Positions 10,663 through 21,009 of a DNA stretch of 64,000 nucleotides are shown piece after piece. A model generated the notes under the pieces. It had not been told where the DNA came from. It saw nothing but the letters and a program-made list of their open reading frames with translations, and made no database searches. The stretch's first letter is position 1, and the number at the start of each line of letters is the position of its first letter. The position numbers and the translations under genes are program-made. This DNA is from Rhodospirillaceae bacterium (GTDB lineage Bacteria; Pseudomonadota; Alphaproteobacteria; Rhodospirillales; UBA2165), in NCBI GenBank assembly GCA_018649725.1, contig JABIHH010000063.1:1-64000 (forward strand), read 5' to 3'.

Positions 10663-10694
10663 CATCGCGTCTGACGACCACCTAGGATAGGTTT

Positions 10695-11336
10695 ATGGAA
10701 CTCAATGATCAGGATCTGGAGCAAGGCCGCGTTCTGTTTGCCCAGAACTGCGAGTTCCTGATCAGCGCGGCGTCGTTTGAGCAACTGCCCGATAGCGAAT
10801 TACCTGAGATCGCCTTTGCTGGGCGATCCAATGTCGGCAAATCCAGCCTGCTGAACGCCCTGACAGGACGCAAAAATCTCGCCCGCACCTCCAACACACC
10901 GGGCCGGACCCAGCAGGTTAACTTTTTTGACCTTGGTGGCCGCATGATGCTGACCGATTTGCCGGGCTATGGGTATGCCAGGGCAACCAAATCGGTGGTT
11001 GAAAAATGGACCCGCTTAATAAAAAGCTATCTCAAAGGCCGCGTCCAATTGCGCCGGGTTTGCCTGCTGATTGATTCTCGCCATGGCCTCAAAGCAACCG
11101 ACCACGAAGCAATGGATTTGATGGATGGGGCGGCTGTCGCCTATCAGATCATCCTCACCAAATGCGACAAGATCAAAGCCTCCGAGCTCGAGAAACTACT
11201 TGAGAAAACCCATAAAGAAATTGCCAAACATGTCGCAGCTCACCCGGAAATAATGGTCACCAGCTCGGCAAAATCCAAAGGGATCGAAGAATTGCGCGCT
11301 GCCCTGACAACGCTGGCCAATTCAGCGGCTGAATAA
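10695..11336 (+). CDS. engB: Ribosome biogenesis GTP-binding protein EngB/YihA/YsxC
   Basis: 'EIAFAGRSNVGKSSLLNALTGRKNLARTSNTPGRTQQVNFF', 'LTDLPGYGYA', 'TKCDK'. Confidence 0.96.
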   Translation: MELNDQDLEQGRVLFAQNCEFLISAASFEQLPDSELPEIAFAGRSNVGKSSLLNALTGRKNLARTSNTPGRTQQVNFFDLGGRMMLTDLPGYGYARATKSVVEKWTRLIKSYLKGRVQLRRVCLLIDSRHGLKATDHEAMDLMDGAAVAYQIILTKCDKIKASELEKLLEKTHKEIAKHVAAHPEIMVTSSAKSKGIEELRAALTTLANSAAE

Positions 11337-11428
11337 GCCAGCAAATAAATTTATAAAATTATTGGCGATTTACAGATAGTTAGGCTAAAGTCGCGCGCCT
11401 TAAGGATAAATCTAGCTTAAAGAATAAA

Positions 11429-12352
11429 ATGATGAGTAATACAGAAGACAAATTGAAGGAAAAGTCCCTGGAAAGATCCATGGCGCAAGCCGCTGTGCTG
11501 AGCGAAGCGCTGCCCTATATGCGGCGCCACGCGGGTGAGACCTTTGTCGTTAAGTATGGCGGACATGCAATGGGCGACCCGGCTTTGGCGAAGCTGTTTG
11601 CCAATGACATTGTTCTGCTGGAGCATGTCGGCATTAATCCGATTGTCGTTCATGGCGGCGGGCCGCAGATCGCCGAGATGCTGGAGCGGCTAAAAATCCA
11701 AAGCTCTTTTGTCGATGGCCTGCGGGTCACCGATGCGGAAACTGTTGAAGTTGTCGAAATGGTTTTGGCCGGCAAGATTAACAAACAAATCGCTGCGGCT
11801 ATCAATGACGCCGGTGGTTTTGCAGTTGGGCTTTCCGGCAAAGACGGTAATCTCATCAAGGCTTCAAAGGTTAGGCGGACCCAGCGCGACCCCGATTCCA
11901 ATATCGAGAAAATTCTTGATCTCGGTTTTGTCGGTGAGCCTAAAAGCATTACCACCCATGTCTTGGAAGTCTTTAAAGAGACCGACATGATCCCGGTTAT
12001 TGCGCCTATTGGTGCCGGTGATAAAGGTGAGACCTATAACATTAACGCCGATACGGCAGCCGGGGCGATTGCTTCAGCGATGACCGCCAAGCGGCTCTTA
12101 TTGCTAACCGATGTCGCTGGCGTGTTAGACGCCGATGGCAAGTTGATCCAGAAAATGGATGCCAAGCAGGCGCGAAAACTTATTGAAGACGGTACCATCC
12201 AGGGCGGCATGATCCCCAAGATCGAGACCTGCCTGAACGCGGTTGACGACGGTGTCGATGCCGCCGTCATTATTGATGGTCGGGTGCCGCATGCTTTATT
12301 GCTGGAACTCTTTACCGAGCACGGTGCTGGTACACTCATCGAAGCAAATTAG
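11429..12352 (+). CDS. argB: Acetylglutamate kinase
   Basis: '[12 protein letters not shown]', '[12 protein letters not shown]', 'VDGLRVTD', '[14 protein letters not shown]', 'EHGAGTLIE'. Confidence 0.97.
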   Translation: MMSNTEDKLKEKSLERSMAQAAVLSEALPYMRRHAGETFVVKYGGHAMGDPALAKLFANDIVLLEHVGINPIVVHGGGPQIAEMLERLKIQSSFVDGLRVTDAETVEVVEMVLAGKINKQIAAAINDAGGFAVGLSGKDGNLIKASKVRRTQRDPDSNIEKILDLGFVGEPKSITTHVLEVFKETDMIPVIAPIGAGDKGETYNINADTAAGAIASAMTAKRLLLLTDVAGVLDADGKLIQKMDAKQARKLIEDGTIQGGMIPKIETCLNAVDDGVDAAVIIDGRVPHALLLELFTEHGAGTLIEAN

Positions 12353-12360
12353 AGCCGCCT

Positions 12361-14058
12361 TTATTCTGAAACTTCATCAAAGGCAAAACCGCCTTTGCCT
12401 TGGCGTTTAACCTTATACATGGCTTCATCGGCCCGGCCCATTAGTTGATCAAGCTGTTCATCGCTTCCCGAATTGTACATTGAGACACCAATCGAGAGCC
12501 CCAACGGATGATCATCATCGCCGGAATACTCTCTAAATATCAGGCTGTCTTCAATCATTGCCTGGGCGCGCGTTTCGGCGCTTACGACATCCATGCCATC
12601 AAGCCACACGGCAAACTCATCACCGCCGAACCTCGCCACCGCGTCACCGGGTCGAGAATGCTTTTCTAAAAAGCGCGCCAGGGCCATTAAAACTTCGTCG
12701 CCGCGATGATGACCATGCACATCATTAACCAGTTTGAAATTATCGAGGTCGACAAAAAGCAAGGCAGCCGTACCACCGGAATGTTGCAGCCGCTCCATCC
12801 GGCGTGGCAGTTCTTCTTCTAAGAAAGCGCGGCGGTTTAACAAGCCGGTGAGCTCATCGGTACGCGACAATCGCAAAATACGCTCATGATGCATCACCCG
12901 CTCAATCGCAATACCGAGTTGATCAGAGACCGTATCAATGAGCGTAAGTTCATCGGCTGACCAATCGGTGGTTTGATCGCCGCGCCAAACACAAATCGCG
13001 CCATTAACGTGTTGGCGATAACCGGTCGACGCAAGTAGACCGCTCCAATTGTCATCTGATATTGCCTGAGCCCCTTGAACGGTTTCGATCAGCTTAAATA
13101 CTTCATCATCTGGTGGCATGGCTTCTTCATCGCCGTATTTTGCCGTCATAACGAAATTTTTGCTGCCGCTGGAATATTCATCGCGGGTATAGATTTTGCA
13201 GCCAGCAAAGCCAGAAGCACGGACAATATATTTGATCGAGCCAGTCAGGGTTTTCAAAGGCTCAACTTCATCTCGAATAATACCAACGAGATGTTTCAGC
13301 AGTTTCTCCCGAATGCGTGCTTCGTCCAGAGCTGCTTTGCGAAGACTGTCTTCGGTAAAATCGCGGCACACGCCGCGGCTGCCCCGCCAGGCGCCGTGAT
13401 TGTCAAATAATGGCAAAGATGAGGCTCTTAATTGTGCAATGCTGCCATCCTGGCGGCGCATATTTACATCGATATCAGTGGCCGGCTCGGTGGCGGAAAA
13501 GGGGGAGGGCACACTTCGCTTGGTCGGCTCCAAACCAAAGGCAGCCGGATTCTGGCCCATAAAATCATCAGAGGCGTAATCCAATGCGCCGCCTGGCGAA
13601 ATAAAGATGAACGTGCCCTCGGGCCCGATCTCCCAGGCAAAGTCGCTTGAAACATCAACAAGGTCTTTATATCGCGCTCGTGAATCCACCAAAGCTGACA
13701 TCATGTTGCGCTCAAATGTTTGATCACGGGTCAGTAATAAAATGGCCTCACCATCTTGGACCGGCACGGCCGTAACATCGAGCTGCGTTTCATCACCAAC
13801 AACCACGCCATCGAGATTAGCCCCAACCCCGCTTAAGGCATTTTGGAGAAGATCATTGAGCGAATCTCGACTGCCATTAGAAACAAGGTCTGCCAGCACT
13901 TCACCTGCTGCATTACTTCCCAAAACAGTGCCGTCAGAGCTGACCAGGACAGCGCCTTCCGGATAGTTTTCCAGAAAGCTTGACGGTGCAGCATTCAGCG
14001 CGCCTAAGACCTTAGTCGATAATTCTTTAAGTGCTCCGTTAAGTGTTTGGCCAAACAT
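12361..14058 (-). CDS. PAS/GAF-containing diguanylate cyclase (GGDEF)
   Basis: 'SRTDELTGLLNRRAF...LLFVDLDNFKLVNDVHGHHRGDEVL', RPGD-5aa-GGDEF (I-site plus intact A-site). Confidence 0.93.
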   Translation of the reverse strand: MFGQTLNGALKELSTKVLGALNAAPSSFLENYPEGAVLVSSDGTVLGSNAAGEVLADLVSNGSRDSLNDLLQNALSGVGANLDGVVVGDETQLDVTAVPVQDGEAILLLTRDQTFERNMMSALVDSRARYKDLVDVSSDFAWEIGPEGTFIFISPGGALDYASDDFMGQNPAAFGLEPTKRSVPSPFSATEPATDIDVNMRRQDGSIAQLRASSLPLFDNHGAWRGSRGVCRDFTEDSLRKAALDEARIREKLLKHLVGIIRDEVEPLKTLTGSIKYIVRASGFAGCKIYTRDEYSSGSKNFVMTAKYGDEEAMPPDDEVFKLIETVQGAQAISDDNWSGLLASTGYRQHVNGAICVWRGDQTTDWSADELTLIDTVSDQLGIAIERVMHHERILRLSRTDELTGLLNRRAFLEEELPRRMERLQHSGGTAALLFVDLDNFKLVNDVHGHHRGDEVLMALARFLEKHSRPGDAVARFGGDEFAVWLDGMDVVSAETRAQAMIEDSLIFREYSGDDDHPLGLSIGVSMYNSGSDEQLDQLMGRADEAMYKVKRQGKGGFAFDEVSE

Positions 14059-14138
14059 GATTTATTATCGTTCCGCGATTTAGGGTATACAGCTTATATA
14101 TGGGTGGTTTCGGCACAAATTAAACCGCTAATTCAAAC

Positions 14139-15824
14139 TCATAGGCTTGAGCGAACAATATGGCCGGATTCATCAAAGACCTCGATATCCGTCGATGGCT
14201 CACCGAACATGAATCCCTGAACGTAATCAACACCGCAATCCCTGACAAATTTCAAGGTATCATCGTCATCAATATATTCAGCAATGGTTTGAACGTCGAT
14301 ATCCTTGCACAAGCGCGCCAAAGCCGACAAGAAGGCCTTACCTTTGCGGGCCATGAGCGCATTTTTAACGGCACTACCATCAAGCTTCACGACATCTACT
14401 TCGAGACTGGCGAGGTATTGAAAGCTTGCTGCGCCGGCGCCGAAATCATCGAGGCAGACCTCATACCCTTCATCACGGAGCGTTTGGAAAAACCGATTGG
14501 CTGTCACCAGATCGGCAATTCGTGAGGATTCGGTTATTTCAAACAGCAACTTACCGCGCGCCCAAAAGTTTAATTTCAACAATTCCTGCAGGCCTTTGAG
14601 GTAATTCATATTGGTGATCGAGTTACCCGAGATATTCACCGCGATCGAATAGTCTTGGTCACGATGCTCAAACAGCCACTCAATGACTTTTTTCGCCATC
14701 GCCAGATCAAACTGCCAGATCAGACCAACTTCCTCGGCGAAGGTAATGGTTTCAAACGGGCTGACGCCTTCAGCTAAATTGTCGAACCGGACCAGCGCTT
14801 CATAGTGATGGATCTTACTGGTTGAAATATGAATGATCGGATGAAAAGCAACTTTGAATTTTCCGCCGGCAACGATGTCTCTAAATTCCTGCACCGAATG
14901 CATGGCTTCATCTACCATACCAGATAAATTCGAAGTAAAATCTTGGAGATTAAAATCACTGCCTTTGCCGGTTTTAAATTTGTTCATGGCGAACATCAGA
15001 CCATTGGCGAGATCTTCATCTTCGACATCATTGTCAGCGACGTCAAAAGTGGCCGCCTCGGCCTCAACACCTTCGCCGGTGGGATCAATTTCCTTGGTCG
15101 CTTGCGACAACTGATCTTGGATGTCTTGGATATCGACAGAGGCATCATGCACCAGGGCATATTTGCCGTCGGCAACTTCGGCTGCCGCATCGCCATTGAT
15201 CGAATTGGCCCGCAAAGAGGCACTCACCGTATCGACTAAAGATTTTTCAGCATCGTCGTCCAGACGATCTTTCAGCTTTTCCATATCCGGCATGGATACC
15301 AAGCTCACCTCGGCTTCAATACCGGCTTCTTTGGCCTCTTTCAGTTGCTGGCCGGCGAGTTCGGAAAAGGTCTCGGAGGTATAGAGACCGCTTTCGCCAT
15401 CGCGTGACAGGTTTTTTCCAGACGGCGTTGTTGTGCTGGTCGCCCCTGCCCGCAAAGCCAAAAAGAAGTGATCACTAAAATCGCCGAGACGATAGCCGGC
15501 GAAAGAAAGCGGCTGGGAGTCCCGTTGCTCAGAACTTAGCCGAATGGTGGCATTTTCAATGCGCCCGCGTTTTTTGGCAATATTGATCAGTTGTTGGGCC
15601 AGGGTCCGGTCACCTTCGGCGACCAGATCAATAAAATTTTTGCCCATCAGATCTGCCGGCGCACAACCGATCAATGCTTCCGTCGTCCCGGCAGCGAAAG
15701 TTACTTCCTGAGCTTCGTTCAACTCGATCAGCGCATCTGCCCAGCAAAATGCAAAGGCAACAAACCGGTCACGCTCCGAACGCGCATCGGCAACTTGATT
15801 TTCTGGTGTCGTGTCAGTTACCAT
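14139..15824 (-). CDS. PAS-containing EAL-domain cyclic-di-GMP phosphodiesterase with degenerate GGDEF-like linker
   Basis: 'HYEALVRFD', 'NISGNSI', 'FEITES', 'CLDDFGAGAASFQYLASLEVDVVKLDG', 'AEYID'; the upstream region lacks GGDEF (VADGKYALVHD at the corresponding place). Confidence 0.9.
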   Translation of the reverse strand: MVTDTTPENQVADARSERDRFVAFAFCWADALIELNEAQEVTFAAGTTEALIGCAPADLMGKNFIDLVAEGDRTLAQQLINIAKKRGRIENATIRLSSEQRDSQPLSFAGYRLGDFSDHFFLALRAGATSTTTPSGKNLSRDGESGLYTSETFSELAGQQLKEAKEAGIEAEVSLVSMPDMEKLKDRLDDDAEKSLVDTVSASLRANSINGDAAAEVADGKYALVHDASVDIQDIQDQLSQATKEIDPTGEGVEAEAATFDVADNDVEDEDLANGLMFAMNKFKTGKGSDFNLQDFTSNLSGMVDEAMHSVQEFRDIVAGGKFKVAFHPIIHISTSKIHHYEALVRFDNLAEGVSPFETITFAEEVGLIWQFDLAMAKKVIEWLFEHRDQDYSIAVNISGNSITNMNYLKGLQELLKLNFWARGKLLFEITESSRIADLVTANRFFQTLRDEGYEVCLDDFGAGAASFQYLASLEVDVVKLDGSAVKNALMARKGKAFLSALARLCKDIDVQTIAEYIDDDDTLKFVRDCGVDYVQGFMFGEPSTDIEVFDESGHIVRSSL

Positions 15825-16105
15825 TTAATATTGCAGGATGCTTTTGGAGTTGTCTCCAAAAACGACCAGCCTTCTGCTTTATTCTTTTTTTTGGGGCACT
15901 TTTTTCTAGTATAGCTGCTCTCATCGATTTGTTTAATCAATAATTGTCTTCACTGTATAGATGGTAAATAACTTACATTTTCCAAGCTAATGCACTCATT
16001 TATTTTGCTCAAGATGACCTGAATTAAAAAATTTCTTTGGTTTTTCTACGGATTTTATGGGGATTTTGCTGGGAATGTCTCAAAAAAATCGCGATATTCC
16101 CTGGT

Positions 16106-16780
16106 ATGTCAAAACACCCCTCAGAATTACGTGACATAGAGACCTGGATTTTCGATCTCGATAACACGCTCTATCACGTCTCCGCCAATTTGTTTGATCA
16201 AATAGACCGGCGCATGTGCAATTACGTCGCCGAGTTCCTAAATATACCTGCCGCCGAGGCCTATAAGGTTCAAAAGAGCTTTTTCCGCGAACACGGTACG
16301 ACGCTCCGCGGCATGATGGAATGCCATGATATGGACCCAGGGCCCTATCTTGATTACGTCCATGAAATCGACTTCTCGCCGATTGAGACAGATGAGGTTA
16401 TGGCCAAAGCCTTAGCGGCGTTGCCGGGCCGAAAAATTGTCTTTACCAATGCCGCGACCGACTACGCCCTAAAAGTAATCGAACGGCTAGGTGTCGATCA
16501 TCATATGGAGGATGTTTTTGATATTGTCGATGCTGGCTATATCCCAAAGCCTGCGCCAGAGGTTTATACCCAGTTTGTCGAAAAATACGATATTGAACCC
16601 AGCCGGGCCGTGATGGTCGAAGATATGGCCCGCAATCTCATCCCTGCCGCCGCTCTCGGCATGAAAACTGTCTGGGTCCAAACCGACCGGCCCTGGGCTC
16701 ACAGCGATGAAGAAGCGGCCGAGCCTGATTTTACCACCGACAGCCTGTCAGATTGGTTGGCCGAGGTGGTTGGGTCCTAA
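16106..16780 (+). CDS. HAD-superfamily pyrimidine 5'-nucleotidase
   Basis: 'WIFDLDNTLYHVSANLFDQIDRRM', 'KIVFTNAATDYALKVIERLGV', 'PKPAPEVY', 'MVEDMARNL'. The ORF track starts at 16037; the internal ATG at 16106 fits the family N-terminus better. Confidence 0.88.
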   Translation: MSKHPSELRDIETWIFDLDNTLYHVSANLFDQIDRRMCNYVAEFLNIPAAEAYKVQKSFFREHGTTLRGMMECHDMDPGPYLDYVHEIDFSPIETDEVMAKALAALPGRKIVFTNAATDYALKVIERLGVDHHMEDVFDIVDAGYIPKPAPEVYTQFVEKYDIEPSRAVMVEDMARNLIPAAALGMKTVWVQTDRPWAHSDEEAAEPDFTTDSLSDWLAEVVGS

Positions 16781-16865
16781 AACTCCGGGAATACCCATTG
16801 ACATAAGCGCCCTTTGCCACCACATTCCCGACCTTGTTTACACATATTAAAAGGTAGAATTTCAA

Positions 16866-17717
16866 GTGAGTGATCAAAATTTACAGAACGCCGTTGACGC
16901 CGCGTGGGACGCGCGCGACAGCGTAAATGCTGAAACCACGGGTGAGGTGCGCGATGCCGTTGAAACGGCGCTGGATCTGCTGGATTCAGGCCAGGAACGC
17001 GTTGCAGAACCTATCGCCGGCAGCAATTCAGGCTGGCAGGTCAATCAATGGCTCAAAAAGGCTGTGCTGTTGTCGTTCCGGCTCAATGATATGGAACTTA
17101 TCAATAACAGCGCCGGTGACGGTAGCTGGTGGGATAAAGTACCGTCAAAATTCTCCGGCTGGACTGAAAAAGAGTTTTCAGCGGCTGGTTTCAGAGCTGT
17201 CCCCAACTGCGTTGTTCGCCGCTCGGCCTTTATTGCACCGGGTGCCGTCTTGATGCCGTCTTTTGTCAATCTCGGCGCCTATGTCGATGAAGGCACGATG
17301 GTTGATACTTGGTCAACCGTGGGCTCTTGCGCCCAGATTGGTAAAAACTGCCATCTTTCAGGCGGTGTCGGCATTGGCGGCGTGTTGGAGCCGTTGCAAG
17401 CTGATCCGGTCGTCATAGAAGACAACTGCTTTATCGGTGCCCGCTCTGAAGTCGTCGAAGGCGTCATTGTTGAAACCGGCTCAGTGTTGTCGATGGGTGT
17501 GTTTATTAGTGCCTCGACCAAGATCATTGATCGCTCAACCGGCGAAATTCATATCGGCCGTGTGCCGGCTTATTCAGTTGTTGTGCCGGGCACCTTGCCG
17601 GGCAAAGATTTGCCGGACGGCTCGCCGGGCCCAAGTCTCTATTGTGCGGTGATCGTTAAAACGGTTGATGAACAAACCCGCTCTAAAACTTCTGTCAACG
17701 ATTTGCTCAGGGACTAA
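16866..17717 (+). CDS. dapD: 2,3,4,5-tetrahydropyridine-2,6-dicarboxylate N-succinyltransferase
   Basis: '[61 protein letters not shown]' left-handed beta-helix signature; GTG start. Confidence 0.97.
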   Translation: MSDQNLQNAVDAAWDARDSVNAETTGEVRDAVETALDLLDSGQERVAEPIAGSNSGWQVNQWLKKAVLLSFRLNDMELINNSAGDGSWWDKVPSKFSGWTEKEFSAAGFRAVPNCVVRRSAFIAPGAVLMPSFVNLGAYVDEGTMVDTWSTVGSCAQIGKNCHLSGGVGIGGVLEPLQADPVVIEDNCFIGARSEVVEGVIVETGSVLSMGVFISASTKIIDRSTGEIHIGRVPAYSVVVPGTLPGKDLPDGSPGPSLYCAVIVKTVDEQTRSKTSVNDLLRD

Positions 17718-17723
17718 CAGCCC

Positions 17724-18884
17724 GTGGCCGTACAGGTAAATGCTCTAGATCTCTCCCGTGCCCTGATCCAGTGTTCCAGTGTGACACCGGAAGACGGCGG
17801 CGCGCAAAAAGTGCTGCAAGCAGCGCTGGAGGATCTCGGCTTTACCTGCCACAGCCAGATTTTTTCGAATAACAACACGCCAGATGTCAGCAATCTCTAT
17901 GCCCGGCTTGGATCGGCAGCGCCCAATTTCTGCTTTGCAGGTCATACCGATGTTGTACCGGTGGGGGATCTTGAAAGCTGGATTGTTGATCCGTTCGGCG
18001 CGGAAGTGAAAGACGGCGTGCTCTATGGCCGGGGTGCCTCGGATATGAAAACAGCGATTGCCTGTTTTACCGAGGCAACAGCGCGGTTTATCGGAAAGCA
18101 TGGACCAGACTTTGGCGGCTCGATCTCGCTCTTGATCACGGGTGATGAAGAAGGCCCAGCCATTAACGGCACGCGCAAACTTCTGGAGTGGACCAAAGCT
18201 CAAGGCGAAGTGCTGGATGCCTGTTTGGTCGGTGAGCCGACCAATCCGACAAGCTTGGGCGAGATGATCAAAATCGGCCGCCGCGGCAGCCTCAACGGTA
18301 CGCTGACGGTTTTTGGTGTGCAGGGCCACACCGCCTACCCGCATCTGGCCGATAACCCAATCCACCGCTTGGTGAAAATGCTGGATGTTCTGACGTCAGA
18401 AAATTTAGATGACGGCTCGGACCATTTTCAGGCCTCTACACTTCAGGTTTCAACCGTCGATGTTGGCAACCCGGCGACCAATGTGATCCCAGCCAAAGCA
18501 ACAGCGGTGTTTAACGTCCGCTATAATGATCACCACACCTCTGCGACGCTTGATAAAATGCTGCGCGAGAAACTCGACGCGATGGGCGGCGATTATGAGC
18601 TCGATATTTATGTCTCCGGCGAAAGCTTTCTGACACCGCCCGGCCCGCTTAGCGAGATCATATCTTCTGCCGTTCAGGCAGTGACCGGTGAGGTGCCAGA
18701 GCTCAGCACGACCGGCGGCACGTCGGATGCGCGCTTCATTAAAGATTACTGCCCGGTCGCCGAGTTTGGCCTAATTGGCCAGACCATGCACAAATCAAAT
18801 GAAGGCGTGGCGGTTAAGGATCTAGAAGCCCTCACTGATATTTACACCGACATACTCGACCGATATTTCGAAAAGAACGGTTAG
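17724..18884 (+). CDS. dapE: Succinyl-diaminopimelate desuccinylase
   Basis: '[19 protein letters not shown]', '[14 protein letters not shown]', '[15 protein letters not shown]', 'GTSDARFI'; 7 nt downstream of dapD. Confidence 0.96.
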   Translation: MAVQVNALDLSRALIQCSSVTPEDGGAQKVLQAALEDLGFTCHSQIFSNNNTPDVSNLYARLGSAAPNFCFAGHTDVVPVGDLESWIVDPFGAEVKDGVLYGRGASDMKTAIACFTEATARFIGKHGPDFGGSISLLITGDEEGPAINGTRKLLEWTKAQGEVLDACLVGEPTNPTSLGEMIKIGRRGSLNGTLTVFGVQGHTAYPHLADNPIHRLVKMLDVLTSENLDDGSDHFQASTLQVSTVDVGNPATNVIPAKATAVFNVRYNDHHTSATLDKMLREKLDAMGGDYELDIYVSGESFLTPPGPLSEIISSAVQAVTGEVPELSTTGGTSDARFIKDYCPVAEFGLIGQTMHKSNEGVAVKDLEALTDIYTDILDRYFEKNG

Positions 18885-18888
18885 CCGG

Positions 18889-19485
18889 ATGGCATCTATT
18901 GCGGCTCCGCTAAGCGAGATTATCTCCTCTCTCTATGGAACATTGCGGCTTGCCCGGGGCGATACCGGGGGGATGAATTTTTTCAACATTTCGCCAGAAG
19001 GGTTTTGGCGATCCTTCACCGCGGCGGTTCTCATCGCTCCGCTGTTTTTCATTTTATTGAGCGTGCGCTATCTGGTTAGCGATAGCGACATCCCGCTCGC
19101 CCGCTACACATCGATCCACGCAATTTCTTACATCATCGGCTGGGTCGCCTTTCCACTGCTGTTTTTTCACCTCGCCGACATTCTGGGTATCGGTCAGCGA
19201 TTTATTCGCTTTATCGTCAGCTACAACTGGGCATCTGTCCTGCAAAACATCGTTTATCTGCCCTTTGCCCTGCTGGTCGAGGCGCAGGTTCTGCAAGGCC
19301 CGGTGGCGAACTTCATTGGCATTTTGCTGCTCGGCTTGGTATTTTTTTATATCTGGTTTGTCACCCGCACGGCGCTAGAGATTTCCAATTTTCTCGCCAT
19401 CGGCTTTGTCGTGATTGATTTCATGCTCAGTGTTTTTATTAATTCAGTTACGCAAGGCATGCTTCGCATCCCGCAAACTGGATAA
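18889..19485 (+). CDS. Hypothetical multi-pass membrane protein
   Basis: ORF directly after dapE with several hydrophobic segments; no family recognised. Confidence 0.7.
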   Translation: MASIAAPLSEIISSLYGTLRLARGDTGGMNFFNISPEGFWRSFTAAVLIAPLFFILLSVRYLVSDSDIPLARYTSIHAISYIIGWVAFPLLFFHLADILGIGQRFIRFIVSYNWASVLQNIVYLPFALLVEAQVLQGPVANFIGILLLGLVFFYIWFVTRTALEISNFLAIGFVVIDFMLSVFINSVTQGMLRIPQTG

Positions 19486-19629
19486 ACGATGACCACCGCA
19501 TCTGACTTCGAGAATTCACCTCACACCTTCACCACCTATCGCGGCATTAAGCGGAGCGATATGCCCCCATGTCGGAAAACTTACGCGAGATCGTTGCGGC
19601 GCATATTGTTGAATAGGCCAGGATTTGGG

Positions 19630-20913
19630 TTAGGAAAGGGCGAGGGTAAAGCTGAACGTAGAGCCTTTGCCAATTTTGCTTTGAACGTCGATCTTACCTT
19701 CATGCATGTCGATAAAGTCTTTGCACAGCAATAGACCAAGCCCGGTTCCTTTTTCGCCCTTGGTTCCTTTGGTCGAATTGCCGGAACCGATATTGAAAAG
19801 ATTCTCGATCTGTGCGACATCCATACCGACACCACTATCGTCAACCCTGAGCCGAACACGCTCGTCTTCGGTCTCAGCAGAGATTTTAACCGAGCCCCCA
19901 TGATCGGTAAATTTAATCGCATTGTTGATGAAGTTGCGAATGACCGTATCGATCATGGCTCGGTCACAAATTGCCTCCAAATCGCCAACCGCCGCACTCA
20001 CGGATATTTCTTTCTCAGCCGCAACGGCTTCCAGCGGCGCCATGCTTTCGGCCACTAATTCCGACAAGGCAACTTTTTTGGGCTCAAACGGCACTTGATC
20101 CATTTGCAGACGCGCCCATTCGAGAAGATTTTCCAGCAACCGATAGACATTTTTTGCCGATGAATTAACCATCTCAGCTGAATTGGCCAGCGCCTCTGCA
20201 TCCATCATCCCCGCGCCGTTCGCCATAATTTGGGTCAGCCCCAGCAGAGACGTAAATGGGCTTTTGAGGTCATGCGCGATGATTGAGAAAAATTTGTCCT
20301 TTTCCTGATTTAATTGCTCAAGCTGTTCTCGGCTTTCCGACACCTCGGCCAATGTTTTTTGAAGTTTGTCCTGAGCGATCGCTAAATCTTCCGCCAATTT
20401 AACATGTTCGGCACTTTGGGCTTCGAAGCGCTCCCTGGAATCCTGCAAATCCATAACTTGACGGATCAACTCGTCCTGGTCTTGGCGGAGACTGCCTTCA
20501 TATTTCTTGCGGTCGATTGAAAGATGGATCAGGCGTTCGAGATAGCGGCTATCGAGCTGATCCCAGACCGCGAAAGAGGCCGCACCGAGATTAACCGCCT
20601 CCGAGAGATCATCTCTGGAATCATGCTCGTTGACGACAATTGCCGGCACCCTGGTATTTTGACTGGCAAGCTCCCAGACAATTTCAAGTCCCCGATCATC
20701 TTGAAAATGTTTGTCGACAATAAAAACATCACTGCCAAGGTTTCCTGTCCGGGATATCGCATCGTCGTAGCTATCGACGATATCAACCGAAAAAGCGGTC
20801 CCCCCCGTATCGGATAAAAGCGACTGAATGAGCTTCTGGCGCGCCTTTTGGTCGATAAACGCCAGCACGTTCACGTGGTTTGAACTCGCTACCTCTGCAG
20901 TTTCCATCAACAA
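19630..20913 (-). CDS. Sensor histidine kinase with N-terminal (atypical) receiver domain
   Basis: REC-like N-terminus 'DVFIVDKHFQDDRGLEIVWEL'; HisKA 'FSIIAHDLKSPFTSLLGLTQIM'; HATPase 'VDDSGVGMDVAQIENLF...KGTGLGLLLCKDFIDMHEGKI'. Confidence 0.9.
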   Translation of the reverse strand: MLMETAEVASSNHVNVLAFIDQKARQKLIQSLLSDTGGTAFSVDIVDSYDDAISRTGNLGSDVFIVDKHFQDDRGLEIVWELASQNTRVPAIVVNEHDSRDDLSEAVNLGAASFAVWDQLDSRYLERLIHLSIDRKKYEGSLRQDQDELIRQVMDLQDSRERFEAQSAEHVKLAEDLAIAQDKLQKTLAEVSESREQLEQLNQEKDKFFSIIAHDLKSPFTSLLGLTQIMANGAGMMDAEALANSAEMVNSSAKNVYRLLENLLEWARLQMDQVPFEPKKVALSELVAESMAPLEAVAAEKEISVSAAVGDLEAICDRAMIDTVIRNFINNAIKFTDHGGSVKISAETEDERVRLRVDDSGVGMDVAQIENLFNIGSGNSTKGTKGEKGTGLGLLLCKDFIDMHEGKIDVQSKIGKGSTFSFTLALS

Positions 20914-21009
20914 TCCGAATTTCTTAGTTTGGGGCTAATTTTTATTTATAGCTAATAGATTGGAACTATTGGTTTGATAGACAAGTTATTGAATACAGAT
21001 TTCGATGCA

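Noticed and set aside
10147-10665. 172-aa minus-strand ORF in yidC
   Set aside because: His/Arg/Gln-rich antisense shadow ORF overlapping conserved YidC transmembrane core.
16037-16105. Upstream ATG of the HAD phosphatase ORF as the true start
   Set aside because: The N-terminal 23 residues (MVFLRILWGFCWECLKKIAIFPG) do not match the family and precede a better start at 16106.
17745-18365. 206-aa minus-strand ORF inside dapE
   Set aside because: Antisense to a canonical dapE; no recognisable domain.
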